NCBI GenBank assembly: GCA_026196775.1
Contig: JAPHUD010000006.1
Location: 1 to 64,000 of the forward strand
Length of the DNA: 64,000 nt
Direction of reading: 5' to 3'
Source of the DNA: Flavobacteriales bacterium
GTDB taxonomy: Bacteria > Bacteroidota > Bacteroidia > Flavobacteriales_E > Vicingaceae
Under the pieces are notes generated by a model that saw only the letters and a program-made list of their open reading frames with translations, did not search any database and had not been told where the DNA came from. The position numbers were made by a program, and so were the translations under genes. Shown in pieces: positions 63,802-64,000 of this stretch (within the stretch, counting starts at the first letter, position 1; each line of letters starts with the position of its first letter).

Positions 63802-64000
63802 TTATTTAAAAGCAACACCATCTATGCCTTTTGTTTCTACCTGAATATTTTTTAATTTAGAAGTGTGATTAACAAACTCTTGTATGTTCTCTAAAACATC
63901 ATAAGCAACTGTATAAGATTTTGACGCATCAATTACTAAAGTTGAATCCTCAGGTATTTTAGCCAATTCTTTTGCGACACTTGCTTTATTTAAAAATGTT
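63802..64000 (-). CDS. C-terminal STAS end of a SulP-family anion transporter (partial)
   Basis: Open on the minus strand from the window edge to the stop at 63802: FLNKASVAKELAKIPEDSTL, VIDASKSYTVAYDVLENIQE, then FVNHTSKLKNIQVETKGIDG. This matches the C-terminal STAS domain found in SulP sulfate/bicarbonate transporters (the LNKA and IDAS motifs). The membrane part is beyond the window. Coupling with the carbonic anhydrase downstream suggests a bicarbonate transporter. Confidence 0.75.
   Translation of the reverse strand, partial: TFLNKASVAKELAKIPEDSTLVIDASKSYTVAYDVLENIQEFVNHTSKLKNIQVETKGIDGVAFK

Noticed and set aside
1-64000. CRISPR arrays, tRNA and rRNA genes
   Set aside because: No regularly spaced repeats, no T-loop/cloverleaf patterns and no rRNA-like segments were seen on either strand.

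Overview
The window is AT-rich DNA from a member of the Bacteroidota, most likely a Flavobacteriales-like gliding or type IX secretion (T9SS) organism. The evidence is a PorQ homologue, a GldH-like lipoprotein, a T9SS C-terminal sorting domain, a two-gene cobalamin-dependent methionine synthase, DUF3109 and DUF4296 proteins, and promoters of the Bacteroidota type (TTG / TAnnTTTG) with little use of Shine-Dalgarno sites. No tRNA, rRNA or CRISPR array was seen.

Host DNA, left side (1-20237): the 3' part of a DNA methyltransferase, a short ALDH-like protein, cysQ, a GldH-like lipoprotein, an RsuA/RluB-type pseudouridine synthase that lacks the catalytic Asp, metG divergent from an LD-carboxypeptidase, tsaB, an OmpA-family protein, a DUF3109 protein, ltaE, a SAM-I riboswitch with a readable terminator/antiterminator pair before split metH, a CBS-domain cystathionine beta-synthase-like enzyme, gmhA, and the first half of comM (yifB).

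Island (20238-54833, about 34.6 kb): comM is cut between its Walker A and Walker B motifs. The two junctions share GATGT. Joining the island ends regenerates an attP-like site with 15-bp inverted arms (13/15 matching) centred on a GA dinucleotide. Joining the host ends restores a 512-codon comM. This is the signature of a large serine recombinase, and one is encoded inside the island (41983-43665). No conjugation or virion genes were seen. The cargo is mostly conflict systems: a Panacea-domain antitoxin with a candidate toxin, a SIR2-like NADase candidate, an Avs-like nuclease/STAND NTPase, an AAA ATPase plus subtilisin pair resembling IetAS, a small serine recombinase, a decayed diversity-generating retroelement (DUF1566 target with a C-ending-codon hypervariable tail and a broken bAvd gene, no reverse transcriptase), a module with a Pol X-like nucleotidyltransferase and a divergent family-A-polymerase-like protein preceded by a possible structured RNA, and a two-gene Rhs/YD surface toxin with a DUF4279-like immunity protein.

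Host DNA, right side (54829-64000): the second half of comM, an ECF sigma factor followed by a protein that joins an anti-sigma-like N-terminus to an outer-membrane barrel, ilvE, the porQ-cmk pair, two lipoproteins, an outer-membrane protein, a beta-carbonic anhydrase, and the C-terminal STAS end of a SulP-family transporter at the window edge. The last two together suggest bicarbonate handling.

The strongest observations are the exact att sites in comM, the relic DGR inside the island, and the clustering of several unrelated defence systems around a polymerase module that I cannot assign to a described system.
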